From: AWTP1-13 sp963840445
Lineage (GTDB): Bacteria; Pseudomonadota; Alphaproteobacteria; Rhizobiales; Hyphomicrobiaceae
Assembly (NCBI GenBank): GCA_963840445.1
Contig: CAWIZC010000017.1
Coordinates: forward strand, 62,001-126,000
DNA length: 64,000 nt
Direction: 5' to 3'
Both the position numbers and the translations under genes were made by a program. Positions within the stretch are counted from its first letter, which is position 1. Each line of letters starts with the position of its first letter. The notes beneath the pieces are model-generated. The model was given only the letters and a program-made list of their open reading frames with translations. It ran no database searches and was not told the origin of the DNA. Below, piece by piece: positions 38,075 through 46,976 of this stretch.

Positions 38075-38110
38075 GGAACGGCTGCGCCGCCCCGGCAGCG
38101 CGGCCGTTCC
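38075..38110 (+). terminator. Intrinsic terminator after the EF-hand gene
   Basis: GGAACGGCTGCGC (38075-38087) pairs with GCGCGGCCGTTCC (38098-38110), a 13-bp stem with one T-G wobble and a 10-nt loop. TTGTCTC follows. It lies 20 bp past the EF-hand stop codon. Confidence 0.7.
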
Positions 38111-38225
38111 TTGTCTCAGCGTCGCTTCTCTCAACTCAATCTTGTCGGATGGCCTGAGCCGGCTGAGCAAATAAACGCGTCGTTGGCGTTGCAAACCGGT
38201 CAGTCACGAGCAGCGCGTCGCAATC

Positions 38226-38876
38226 TCAATCCACCGGCTGGTCCACTAACATCGTGCGCATTTTGGTGCAGGGCGCAATCTTGCGCTGCATGAAGCCAAG
38301 CGAGGCCAGGCGCATTAGCATTGGTTTGCGTGTCGTCGGCTCCATATGTGGCCGATCGCGCTGGCCCAACGGGAAGTGCACGCCGAACTGCGGATTGAGC
38401 TGCGCGAACTCATGCAGGCAGGCAAACTCCTCATCTGTGCCCATCCCCGGCCGGACGTCGAGCGCAATGCCCTCCTGATGTCGGGAGGTGCTTCGCTTGA
38501 CGTAGCGCCGCCCTTTCTTGCCCTTGACGATACGCGGCCTGCCGGCGCAAGGGCCTCTCTCGCCGTCGCACACGCACGCTTGCTCCGCCACCGTTCTGTG
38601 CGCCGACGTGATGGTGACATGGCCGTGCATATCAACGAACGCGCGCAAAAACGCTGCGGCCGAGGCGGCGAAGGCCGGTGACAACCGATCGATGTTCTTG
38701 TCTTCGTAAGTCTTGCAGTCGCGATTGGAGCTACCTGCCCATTGGCGCGGCAGGCTCTTCAGAACACGCAGTTCGGCCCCTTCGCCTGCTGATACTTGTT
38801 GCGATTCTCGGTCGTCCGCCCAGCACGGCAACCCCACGCACAGAGCGACAAGCAGCACACACCCCCGAAACGTCAT
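38226..38876 (-). CDS. Exported M15-like metallopeptidase
   Basis: A 216-residue exported protein (signal peptide 1-20, ending PCWADD). It carries the zinc-site pattern of peptidase family M15 (VanY/D,D-carboxypeptidase and L-Ala-D-Glu peptidases): SAHRTVAEQA (91-100), His133 and Asp140 in SRHQEGIALDV, and His177 in RPHMEP. Cysteines in CVCDGERGPC probably form a disulfide loop. A role in trimming peptidoglycan stem peptides is likely. There is no lysis cassette nearby, so it is not obviously phage-derived. Bases 38877-39095 hold no gene. Confidence 0.8.
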   Translation of the reverse strand: MTFRGCVLLVALCVGLPCWADDRESQQVSAGEGAELRVLKSLPRQWAGSSNRDCKTYEDKNIDRLSPAFAASAAAFLRAFVDMHGHVTITSAHRTVAEQACVCDGERGPCAGRPRIVKGKKGRRYVKRSTSRHQEGIALDVRPGMGTDEEFACLHEFAQLNPQFGVHFPLGQRDRPHMEPTTRKPMLMRLASLGFMQRKIAPCTKMRTMLVDQPVD

Positions 38877-39095
38877 GCACCCCCAACAAAGTCGACGCGT
38901 GTCCGTATTCCCGGCGGCGACCGCTTACAGCACGTTGCCGCGCGAGCAAACAGCAAAAGTGCCGCGGGCTTTCGTCAAGCTTGATCGCGGCCGACAGTTA
39001 AATACCGCAGCGCTGAAGCTTCCCCAAAATGGACACATAATCCGTATTCACACCGCGGCGAAGCAGTTGGTGGGTGCGAAAGCGGGGAAATCAGA

Positions 39096-39479
39096 ATGCG
39101 ATTTGTTTTTGTGGCCGTCGCCGTGACGACAATTGGAAGCTGCGCCTTTGCCGATGACGGGGGTAACTCTAAACTGCAAGGAGACATACTTAGGAAGGCG
39201 GTGTCCGGAAAAACCGTCCACTTGGCAACGCCGCTTGGAACGCTGCCGATACGGTTTCGCATGAATGGCACCATGTCGGGCACCGCCGGTGAACTGGCTG
39301 CCTACACCGGATCCGCAGCAGACAGCGGGCGCTGGTGGGTAAGTTCGGAGAAGCTCTGCCAACGTTGGCAAACCTGGCTCGATGGCAAGACCTATTGCTT
39401 TACGCTGCGCCAGGAGGGCGGGACCGTGCATTGGGTACGCAATGATGGGTTGAGCGGCAAGGCCACTATTGTGCGCTAA
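39096..39479 (+). CDS. Exported hypothetical protein
   Basis: A 127-residue protein with a signal peptide (MRFVFVAVAVTTIGSCAFAD). The mature part has GKTVHLATPLGTLPIRFRMN, then RWWVSSEKLCQRWQTWLDGK and YCFTLRQEGGTVHWVRNDG. This W/C-rich compact beta fold with two cysteines resembles small secreted proteins of unknown function common in Bradyrhizobium-type genomes (from memory, not checked). It stands alone in the genome context. Confidence 0.65.
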   Translation: MRFVFVAVAVTTIGSCAFADDGGNSKLQGDILRKAVSGKTVHLATPLGTLPIRFRMNGTMSGTAGELAAYTGSAADSGRWWVSSEKLCQRWQTWLDGKTYCFTLRQEGGTVHWVRNDGLSGKATIVR

Positions 39480-39605
39480 GCGGGAGGCTTGCTCGTCCGC
39501 AGCCTAGCGCGAGGCTGGGCGCGAATGTTGTCCGAGGGATTAGAGGCCATAACTCATCGCGCCGTGCCCTTGCATGACGATTCGCTAGCGGCTGCTAGCG
39601 GGCCG

Positions 39606-41256
39606 TCACCTGAAGCCCGCGACGCGCGCAGCTTGCTCCATGATGACGCGTGAGTTGTCGAGGTCTACCGACCCCGCTGGCTCGCCATTGACTAGGACGT
39701 GAGGGCCGGACCACACGGGCAGACGCGGGCACCCACCGCAGCTTTCCTTGTAGCTCATGATATCGCGCCACTTGGTACCGTTGACGTAGCCGTGCCCATA
39801 GGGGAAGGGCGTTTTGCTGTCATCCATGTTCAGGTCGTGGCGTGCGCCGATCAGGTGGCCTATCTCGTGTGCCAGTGAGTAGGTCGTCGCCGCGCACCCG
39901 TGATGCACGACGGAAAACGCGTCATCGGCTGAGGCGAATACGCGTGTGGAAAGGCCACACCCCTTGTCATCGTCGACGATGAGAACCGCGACATCGGCGC
40001 GGTATTTGTCACGCAAGCCGTGGATCTCATCCATGTAGCCGTCCTTGTCGTGAAAGCGCCACAGGTGATCGAAGTGCGTGCCCTTCTCGACGTAATTGGT
40101 TTGATATGCGTGCACTAGCCTGAGCTTTATGTTGCCCAGATTGCTGGTGCGAAATGATTCATTCGCTTCCTCGATCGCGAGGTCGATCAGGTCGCGCTTA
40201 ATATCCGTGTAGTGGCTCGCGGCTTTCGGCGTGTAAGCGACGATTACATCGATGATGATGTCCTTGGCCGCGGGGCTGGCCTCTTCCTTGGCTGTCGCCG
40301 GCTTACTGGTGGGGGCATACGCCAATTGCTGTTTGGTGTTTGCTTGCGCTCGCGATGGAGCGCGCGTACCACTGGTCATTCCCTTTCAGAGTGCTCGCGT
40401 CCCCCTGTTTCACAAGCGAGTCATCGTTCAAGGTTGGATGGCTGGCGCGCATGCGCTCGGGCATTGGCGCATGCTCCTGGGGCATCTTCTCCTCGCTCAT
40501 ATCGACAATAGCGTAGACGTGGTCCTTGATGTGCCGGATGGCATGGATGTGCCCTTCGTTGCGGATCGTGCCCGTCATTTTTCCGTTCGGCCACCACATC
40601 AGCGTGACGCGCGCGCCGGTGCCTTCGACGGTGCCCCTCCAGATCGCCCGGTCAGGTTTGATGTCAACGCTCGTGCGGTTGATCGTGAGAACGGTGTCGT
40701 CGCCCAGCGTCACGAATATCTGAGGCAGGCCATCCTTGGAATCGCTGGTGAGCGCGTGTTCGAGCATCTCGGGACGCGGGCCCATCACCAATTTGACGCC
40801 CATGGTCGACTTGGCGGCCTTGGCCTGCTCCATGATGGCCTTTTGTTTGTCGGTCATGGGCATGTCGGCTGGAGGCGTCCGGAAGATGTGGTGTGAACCT
40901 GGGCCGACCTCGGTCACGACGGCGCCGTGCTGGCCGGCGACTTGCTTCAACGACTCGACTTTGCTCTTTGGCACCGACCAAACCTCGGCCTTCGTCAACG
41001 ACAAGGCGTGCCCGCTCGTGTCTCCCGAGTGCTCCTTGAGTGCGTCGCGCATGCCCTCAGGCATTTGCGGCGACAGCGCTTTTGGCGCGTTGCCCTTGTG
41101 TGTGGATGGTGCGGGTCTTGTAACGATGACCTGAACGCGCTCTTCTTGCGCCGTCGACGACCCCGGCAAAAGCGATTGTGCCAGAGCTGGGCTTGCCGCC
41201 AAGCTGCCCATTAGGCCGAGCACCAATGGGAAGGATTGAGCGCGGGCACGCGGCAT
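39606..41256 (-). CDS. Secreted zinc metalloprotease (reprolysin/M12-M72-like), frameshifted
   Basis: An exported protease with signal peptide MPRARAQSFPLVLGLMGSLA. The N-terminal 300 residues form a propeptide-like domain, with VTLMWWPNGKMTGTIRNEGH typical of such proregions. The catalytic domain has HEIGHLIGARHD (HExxHxxGxxH, 39837-39869) and the Met-turn IMSYKESCGGCP. The frame shifts between 40320 and 40379; a single extra base would join the proregion (ending near KGNDQWYARS) to AYAPTSKPATAKEEAS. The restored product is about 550 residues. Related enzymes digest extracellular proteins, and the substrate is unknown. Confidence 0.82.
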
Positions 41257-41291
41257 GATCGTCTGCGCGAACTTGCCAAGGCGAGTGGCAC

Positions 41292-41317
41292 GGGCCTCCC
41301 GGGCAACCGGGAGGCCC
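41292..41317. terminator. Perfect GC-rich hairpin between two secreted-protein genes
   Basis: An 11-bp perfect stem (GGGCCTCCCGG at 41292-41302, CCGGGAGGCCC at 41307-41317) closes a 4-nt loop. It sits between the stop of the 85-residue protein (41338) and the protease start (41256). There is no T-tract on either strand, so it may be an attenuator or RNA-stability element that lowers protease expression relative to the small protein. Confidence 0.5.
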
Positions 41318-41337
41318 TCCACGTTGAGCAGACCCAA

Positions 41338-41595
41338 CTACCTGGCTTCCTCGTCGAGTTTCCTGAAGAACTCCGTGGCATTGAACTCGTCACCGGCGCT
41401 GCAGGCGTCGAATGCGCGCAGTGCAATACGGTTTACGTTCGCAATCTTTTCTGCTGAGACGCCCGCGGCTTTCTCCTTGTGGAACTTCTCCAGGGCGCTC
41501 TTGTACAAGGCGCCGCAATCCATCTTGCCCTGGGCCGAGGCACCGCCGGCGATGAACCCGAGCGCTACTACACCAATGAGAGCTGGTCTAAGCAT
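41338..41595 (-). CDS. Small exported hypothetical protein upstream of metalloprotease
   Basis: An 85-residue protein with signal peptide MLRPALIGVVALGFIAGGAS cut near SAQ. The mature 63 residues are mostly helical and charged, with two cysteines in KMDCGALYKS and FDACSAGDE that could form one disulfide. GAGGAG lies 6 bp before ATG 41595. It is 81 bp upstream of the metalloprotease on the same strand, so a joint transcript is probable. An inhibitor or chaperone role for the protease is only a conjecture from position and size. Confidence 0.7.
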   Translation of the reverse strand: MLRPALIGVVALGFIAGGASAQGKMDCGALYKSALEKFHKEKAAGVSAEKIANVNRIALRAFDACSAGDEFNATEFFRKLDEEAR

Positions 41596-42018
41596 GCTAT
41601 TCTCCTCGCAAATTGTCAGGTTGCCTGGGAACCGCGACACGGAGCGCAGCATGAGCTCGTATGTCGCACTCCCTATGCTTTGAAGGTACACAGGCGATCA
41701 ACAGAGCTGCATCGGGGAAAACCCCGCACTACCTGGCGCGAAAACCCTAGGCCCCCTCGGCGAATGCGAAAACGTGCCAGTTTCAACCTTGATGCACCAC
41801 TCCACCCGTGGTCCAGGCCGTCGAGCGGCATTTCTCGATGACCTCACCTGGCGATTCCGTCCCCTTTGGTGCTTCAGGTTGCCTGCACTAGTGTCCGAAC
41901 GAGCAGCCAGATTGCGGTTCTCGAAACGAACACAACAACGGCAACAAGGTACCAATTATGGATGTCGTTACGCGATTTAGTGATGCGTTGCGACTGTCAT
42001 GGTTGTCATGAGCGGTCG
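41596..42018. other. 423-bp intergenic region, no gene seen
   Basis: It lies between the divergently arranged secreted-protein gene and the dehydrogenase stop. I find no plausible reading frame, RNA gene or repeat. Confidence 0.45.
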
Positions 42019-42900
42019 TTAATCGACACCATCACACAGCTCGCGGAGATGTCGCTGCATGCGGTCGGAATCGGCGCGTCGGCCGGTGAACAAGTGAAAG
42101 GCCTCTACGGCTTGGAAGACGGCCATGCCAGCACCATTCATGGTGCGACATCCCAACGCTCGTGCCGCGTGAAGCAACGCGGTTTCGGCGGGGAAGTAAA
42201 TGACATCTGCAACCCACAAAGATGGACGTAGCAGGTCTACGCGAATGGGCGTGCCGGGCATCTTGGCCATTCCTACGGGCGTCGCGTTGACGATGCCTTG
42301 CACCGATGCCACCGCCTCCGAGGGCTCTTTCGCCACGGCGAGATGTGCGGTCGGAAACTCATGCGCAAGGCGCTGAGCGAGACCTTCGGCGCGCTCGAAG
42401 TCGACATCGTAGACGATTAAGTTCTCGACGCCCGCGCCAAGAAGAGCGCAGGCAACTGCAGCTCCTGCGCCGCCGGCGCCAAGCTGCAAGACTTGGGCGC
42501 GGGGGACGTCGGCAAAGTCGCGTCGGAACGCCTCCGAAAATCCATGACTGTCGGTGTTGTGGCCAATCCGCTTGTTATCACAAAAGACCACGGTGTTTAC
42601 CGATCCGAGAAGCTCGGCCTGCTGTGACAGTCGATCCAGCAACGGAATAATGCGCTGCTTGCAGGGGAACGTGATGTTGAGACCAGTAAACCCCATGCGC
42701 TCCGCCGATAACAGAAGATCGGGAAGCGCGTCCACGGTTAGGTTGAGTTCATCGAGGTCAATGAGTTGGTACAGGCACGTTAGGCCCTGAGCCAAGCCTT
42801 CGCGCATGTGCATTGCCGGCGTCAACGATGACTGAATTCCCGCGCCAATGAGACCAAGTAGGAAACTATCGGTTGAGACGCGGCTCGACGACTTCGACAT
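42019..42900 (-). CDS. Shikimate/quinate dehydrogenase family protein
   Basis: A 293-residue AroE-fold oxidoreductase. It has LIGAGIQSSLTPAMHMREGL at 18-37 (substrate pocket SxTPxMH), NITFPCKQRI with the catalytic Lys, GHNTDSHGF with the catalytic Asp, and the nucleotide-binding GAGGAGAAV. The LTPAMH form with GAGI resembles quinate/shikimate dehydrogenases of the Corynebacterium QsuD type rather than biosynthetic AroE, so a catabolic role is favoured. It follows the gene at 42910 by 9 bp. A TetR gene is upstream. NAD or NADP preference is not decided. Confidence 0.82.
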   Translation of the reverse strand: MSKSSSRVSTDSFLLGLIGAGIQSSLTPAMHMREGLAQGLTCLYQLIDLDELNLTVDALPDLLLSAERMGFTGLNITFPCKQRIIPLLDRLSQQAELLGSVNTVVFCDNKRIGHNTDSHGFSEAFRRDFADVPRAQVLQLGAGGAGAAVACALLGAGVENLIVYDVDFERAEGLAQRLAHEFPTAHLAVAKEPSEAVASVQGIVNATPVGMAKMPGTPIRVDLLRPSLWVADVIYFPAETALLHAARALGCRTMNGAGMAVFQAVEAFHLFTGRRADSDRMQRHLRELCDGVD

Positions 42901-42909
42901 GGGTCATAC

Positions 42910-43542
42910 TCAGCTCGGCGCGCCGTTAGGCAGCAGCTGGAAGACCTGCGCATAAAGGTTCTGTGCAGCGGGGAAACCCAGGCGACTGGCCGCTGCCGCC
43001 ACGCTGGGTTCGTCCAATCCCTCAATGAGCAGCAACCCTTGAAAGGATCTGTCGAGTTCTCGAAGGCTCTTCTCGTGAGTTGGGATCGACGATTGTTTTT
43101 GATCAGTTTCGAGCAATTCGGCCGCGACGATGCGATCTTCCGTGACGATGTTGGCGACCAAGGCCGGACCGGCAATGGGGGCGAGATCTTCAAGCCTGAT
43201 AGCTGCCAAAAGCGCACCCTCGCCGACCCCTGCTCGGGCGAGAAGACGCCCTCCGCCACGGACAAAGTTGCCAAGAATGGGCATGATGCGCTGCGACCAA
43301 AGTGTCGGCGCATTCAATCGCGCAAGGTAGGCCGCGCTGCCCAGGGCGTCCGGCGATTCCAATTCATAGTGGATAAAATAGCGCCGGACATTAGCCTCCA
43401 GCGACCGATACACGCGCACACGTAAAAACCCGCCGACGCTCAGGCGTTCGCTGGTGTGCTCGCGCGTCAGCCAATGCAAATAGTCGGTCTCTTGCTCGGC
43501 CTTAACATCACTCCAGATCGCGAGAAATCCTGCGCCTTTCAC
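42910..43542 (-). CDS. Hypothetical protein with ferredoxin-like (dimeric alpha/beta barrel) fold
   Basis: A 210-residue protein that seems to contain two alpha/beta-barrel-like halves. The first, FLAIWSDVKAEQETDYLHWL then REHTSERLSVGGFLRVRVYR, resembles DUF4286/EthD-type sequences; the second has SFQGLLLIEGLDEPSVAAAA. Such folds occur in small monooxygenases and isomerases of aromatic or terpenoid catabolism. It is upstream of the quinate/shikimate dehydrogenase gene in one transcript (9 bp gap). The exact family is uncertain. Confidence 0.6.
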   Translation of the reverse strand: MKGAGFLAIWSDVKAEQETDYLHWLTREHTSERLSVGGFLRVRVYRSLEANVRRYFIHYELESPDALGSAAYLARLNAPTLWSQRIMPILGNFVRGGGRLLARAGVGEGALLAAIRLEDLAPIAGPALVANIVTEDRIVAAELLETDQKQSSIPTHEKSLRELDRSFQGLLLIEGLDEPSVAAAASRLGFPAAQNLYAQVFQLLPNGAPS

Positions 43543-43579
43543 GAGATATCCTCTTCCCTTGGCGATGCACCGACGTGCA

Positions 43580-43690
43580 TCAGTCCTTGTATCCCATCAG
43601 CTTGGGCGGCCAAAGGATGAGTCTGGCAAGATCGTGATAAGCGCGAGGACGCCGATCGCCACCAATATGGACAGTGTGGCTTCCCGCGAC
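43580..43690 (-). pseudogene. C-terminal remnant of a membrane permease (TRAP-like)
   Basis: On the minus strand a short hydrophobic coding remnant reads REATLSILVAIGVLALITIL in one frame and then RLILWPPKLMGYKD plus TGA (43580-43582) in the next. Joined by a one-base shift, this resembles the last helix and tail of a TRAP-type large permease. There is no upstream coding sequence. If right, it is a deletion scar from a transporter once linked to the neighbouring catabolic genes. Confidence 0.35.
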
Positions 43691-43856
43691 GATTGATGGG
43701 GTCGTTACGGCGTTCCTCCTGAGGACTAGCAAGACGCGCAACTGTTTCACGTCAAGTTCGCTGCGCGCTGTGATCCGCGCTTGCATCGCAAAATGTACGA
43801 ACTGGTCCGTAGTGTCAACGCAGCTCGATAACGACCCTGCTTCCTGAGCTGGCTTG

Positions 43857-44513
43857 CTAGCGCTTGACGTAACGCAGCACGGTATCGACCACTTGAGCGC
43901 GCCGTGCCGACAGGGATTTGGATGAGGTCATGTCGCGCTTGAAGATGGTAGAAAAGGTCGGCCGGTTGGCGACGTTGAAGAACGACAGGGCGCTGATGGT
44001 CATGTGCAGATCGACCGGATCAACGTCATTCCGGAAGACGCCTGTCCGCTGCCCGCGCGCGAGGAGGTCGCGCAGCGCGTCAATGGCCGGAATATTGAGG
44101 CGCTGGATGGTCTTCGAACGGGAGACATAGGTGCCGTTCAGGATGTTTTCATTCATGACAAGGCGCACGAATTCCGGATGAGCGCTCTGGTAGTCGAAGG
44201 TGTGTGTTATGAGGGCCCGGAGCGCTTGGTCGGGGTCCTGGCGTTCGAAATCCAGTTGGCCTTCAACAGAGCGCATGTTGCGATAGGCGGTTTCCAGGAC
44301 TGCAATATACAGGCCTTCCTTGCCGCCAAAATAGTAGTAGATCATGCGCTTGCTGGTCTTGGTGCGCGCCGCAATATCGTCAACCCGCGCGCCGCTAAAG
44401 CCCTTGCTTGCGAATTCCGTCGTCGCAATTTCTATGATGTTGCGCTTGGTCCCCTCGGGGTCGTTAACCCGCTGGCGGCGCGCTTTGGGGCTGTGAAAGG
44501 CCTGGTGTTTCAT
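43857..44513 (-). CDS. TetR family transcriptional regulator
   Basis: A 218-residue regulator. The HTH is IIEIATTEFASKGFSGARVD, then DIAARTKTSKRMIYYYFGGK, ending EGLYIAVLETAYRNMR. The C-terminal domain has FVRLVMNENILNGTYVSRSK, a pattern of TetR subfamilies that control aromatic-acid and fatty-acid catabolism. It sits upstream of the dehydrogenase pair, in the same orientation, and divergently from RpiR. The ligand is unknown. ATG 44513 is used, as the sequence upstream is not conserved in style. Confidence 0.87.
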   Translation of the reverse strand: MKHQAFHSPKARRQRVNDPEGTKRNIIEIATTEFASKGFSGARVDDIAARTKTSKRMIYYYFGGKEGLYIAVLETAYRNMRSVEGQLDFERQDPDQALRALITHTFDYQSAHPEFVRLVMNENILNGTYVSRSKTIQRLNIPAIDALRDLLARGQRTGVFRNDVDPVDLHMTISALSFFNVANRPTFSTIFKRDMTSSKSLSARRAQVVDTVLRYVKR

Positions 44514-44716
44514 CAGTGTCTGGGCAGGTCGGTAGCGATGAGAGATGGGTGATAGAGCATGCGGTTGCTCTAGCAAAGCCCAAAGCCGGAACACAGTGTC
44601 TCGTCGTGTGGCAGGCGCTCGGCTGATGGTCAAGGATGCAACCATCGAGCACAGCGGCCGGTGAGCCGGCAAATCAACGGCCAGATCGGCATCCGCCCCG
44701 CGCACTCGAAAACTCA

Positions 44717-44728
44717 GTTCACTTGAAC
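44717..44728. promoter_or_regulatory. Short palindrome in the tetR/rpiR divergent region
   Basis: GTTCACTTGAAC has 5-bp arms (GTTCA/TGAAC) around a CT centre. It lies in the 327-bp region (44514-44840) between the divergent TetR and RpiR genes, which holds no other gene. It could be an operator for either regulator; the support is weak. Confidence 0.3.
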
Positions 44729-44840
44729 CAAACATTGACTCCCCTGAAACAAATGGCTTGAATACTCTTGCCATGGGAACTGCAGGGGGGAACGCAAGGG
44801 TCAGTGTGTCGTGGGGCACAGCCACGCGGGGCTGCCTCCT

Positions 44841-45845
44841 ATGACCAATGCCAACGGGTCGAAGCGCAGGAGATCTGCCCGTTCCATTGACCGGGGCTCG
44901 GAGAACAGCACCGAACGGTTGCGCGGCATCAGCGCACGCATCCGCGAGAGCTTCGCCACCCTCCCTTCGCAGATTCAGGTTGCCGCCCGGTTCGTGTTGG
45001 ATAACCCGCAGGACGTGGCCCTGCTGTCGATGCGCGAGCAATCGCGGCGCGCCGGCGTTCCTGCCGCAACCATGACGCGGCTGGCCGGGTTACTCGGCTT
45101 TGCCGGGTTCGATGAAATGCGCTCGATCTACGTCGGCGCGATCCGCGAGTCCGTCGATCCTTTCAGCAGTCGCGCCGAAGGGCTGGTGCTGCGACATCGT
45201 GAGGTTGGCGAGTCCGGCATCAGCGCGCAGATGGTGGACAAGATTTCATCCAGCGTCGCCAACCTGCGCCTGAACCGGCAGAAGGAAGCGCTGCTCGCGG
45301 CCACCAGACTGTTGAGCAAGGCGCGACGGGTGTATTGCGCCGGTCAGAGATCGGCTTTCCCGGTCGCCTACCACTTTGCCTATCTGTACGGGTATTTCAG
45401 CGACAAGCCCGTCCTGCTGGACGGGCCCGGCGATATCGGCTCGGATCGCTTGAACCATGGCACCACCGAGGATGCTGTTCTCGTCATCAGCATGGAGCCG
45501 TGTGCGTACCGGTCTGTCGAGATCGCCCGTTTCGCGCGTACGCACGGCATGCAGGTGATAAGCATCACCAATTCGGAGCTGTCGCCCGTCGGCCGCGTGG
45601 CCGACGTTTGCATCCTGGTCGACCTGCAATCCCCGTCCTTCTTCGATGCCATGACGTCGGCATTCGCGGCTTGCGAAGTGCTGGTCGCGATGCTTGCCGG
45701 TTTGGAAGGCGAGAAGGTGCCGACCGCGGTGAGAAAAAGCGAGCAGCATTCCCGCAAGCTCGGCGCCTGGTGGAGCGACGAGCGCCATGCCGGCAGGAAG
45801 TCGCAACGCGGGGAATCCGGCGCAAAATCGCAGAAAGTGGGCTGA
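44841..45845 (+). CDS. MurR/RpiR family regulator (HTH-SIS)
   Basis: A 334-residue regulator. The N-terminal HTH_6 domain (about 25-105) has IQVAARFVLDNPQDVALLSM then REQSRRAGVPAATMTRLAGL and GFDEMRSIYV. The SIS domain (about 150-280) has RVYCAGQRSAFPVAYHFAYL and SMEPCAYRSVEIARFARTHG. SIS domains generally bind phosphosugars; here the following operon encodes ureohydrolases and an ABC importer, so the effector may differ. It precedes the first ureohydrolase gene by 115 bp on the same strand. ATG 44841 was preferred to an upstream GTG-led frame. Confidence 0.88.
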   Translation: MTNANGSKRRRSARSIDRGSENSTERLRGISARIRESFATLPSQIQVAARFVLDNPQDVALLSMREQSRRAGVPAATMTRLAGLLGFAGFDEMRSIYVGAIRESVDPFSSRAEGLVLRHREVGESGISAQMVDKISSSVANLRLNRQKEALLAATRLLSKARRVYCAGQRSAFPVAYHFAYLYGYFSDKPVLLDGPGDIGSDRLNHGTTEDAVLVISMEPCAYRSVEIARFARTHGMQVISITNSELSPVGRVADVCILVDLQSPSFFDAMTSAFAACEVLVAMLAGLEGEKVPTAVRKSEQHSRKLGAWWSDERHAGRKSQRGESGAKSQKVG

Positions 45846-45960
45846 CGCAAATGCAGACCAATGGGGGCGGCATACGCGCTTACGTCGATTAGGGTTTACG
45901 GCACGCGCCGCATCTGGTCGGCGAGTTCAGAGTCTAGGGTAACAGATCGGGAAGGCAACG

Positions 45961-46920
45961 ATGGAAGAGCAACGGTATAGTGCCAACCTGCCGAGCGTCG
46001 GGCTCGCAACCTTTTTCCGCTCGCCGGTGTGCGAGGACTTCTCCAAGATCGATGCCGACGTCGCCTTCCTTGGCATCCCATACGACTGCGGCATCGGCTT
46101 CCGGCCGGGCACGCGCTTTGGACCGCGCGAGATCCGCAGCTTTTCGGTGCGCTATTCGGCCTGGGGCGGCCACAAGGCCAACGGCTATTGGGACGTCAAC
46201 CAGAGGAAGCGCTTCCTCAACGGCGTGAGCATGGTCGACTGCGGCGACGTCGACATCACCTACTACGACTTCGACATCAACCGGCGCAAGATAACCTCCA
46301 GCATCGAGAAGATCCTGGATCGCGGCGCGTTTCCCGTGCTGATCGGCGGCGATCACTCGGTGACATTTCCCAACGTATGCGCATTCTCGCGCTTCGGGCC
46401 TGTCGACATCGTCCACATCGATGCGCACATGGACTGGCGCGACGAGATCGGCGGCGTCAGGTTCGCCAATGCCAGCCCGTTGCGGCGCTCCAAGGAACTT
46501 CCCTTCGTGCGCAACATGGTGCAGCTGGGCATCCGCGATGTGCGCACCAGCGACGACCAGATCGCCGACGCCGAGAAGGCCGGGGCCAGGATCTTCACCC
46601 GCGAGGATATCCGCGAGCGCGGCGTCAACGCCGTCCTCGAGCAGCTGCCGCCGCTCGGCAATACGTTCGTGACCATCGACATCGACGGACTCGATCCCTC
46701 GATCGCTCCCGGCACCGGCTCGCCCACCGTCGACGGTCTGCTCTATCACGAGGTGCGAGCTTTGCTGCAGGGCGTGGCCAAGCGCGCGCGCGTGGTTGGC
46801 TTCGACCTGGTCGAGGTCAATCCGTTCGTGGATGTGCACGGCCAGACCTGTCTGCTGGCCGCCACGCTCATGCTGGAGTTCCTGGGTGCGATCTTCGACG
46901 GGCGCGACCGCAAGGAGTGA
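45961..46920 (+). CDS. Agmatinase-family ureohydrolase 1
   Basis: A 319-residue Mn-dependent ureohydrolase that should cleave a guanidino compound to urea and an amine. All metal ligands are present: His132 in GGDHSVTFP, Asp154/His156/Asp158 in DAHMDWRD, and Asp240/Asp242 in TIDIDGLDPSIAPG. The N-terminal FRPGTRFGPREIRSFS loop is of the agmatinase/guanidinobutyrase type rather than arginase, but specificity cannot be read. GGGAAGG precedes ATG 45961. It opens an operon with a peptide-type ABC importer and a second, divergent ureohydrolase at 52493. Confidence 0.88.
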   Translation: MEEQRYSANLPSVGLATFFRSPVCEDFSKIDADVAFLGIPYDCGIGFRPGTRFGPREIRSFSVRYSAWGGHKANGYWDVNQRKRFLNGVSMVDCGDVDITYYDFDINRRKITSSIEKILDRGAFPVLIGGDHSVTFPNVCAFSRFGPVDIVHIDAHMDWRDEIGGVRFANASPLRRSKELPFVRNMVQLGIRDVRTSDDQIADAEKAGARIFTREDIRERGVNAVLEQLPPLGNTFVTIDIDGLDPSIAPGTGSPTVDGLLYHEVRALLQGVAKRARVVGFDLVEVNPFVDVHGQTCLLAATLMLEFLGAIFDGRDRKE

Positions 46921-46976
46921 ATACCCAGGCGATCGCACAGGAAGGTGAGTTTCGCTGTTGTTTGAGGAGGTAGGAC

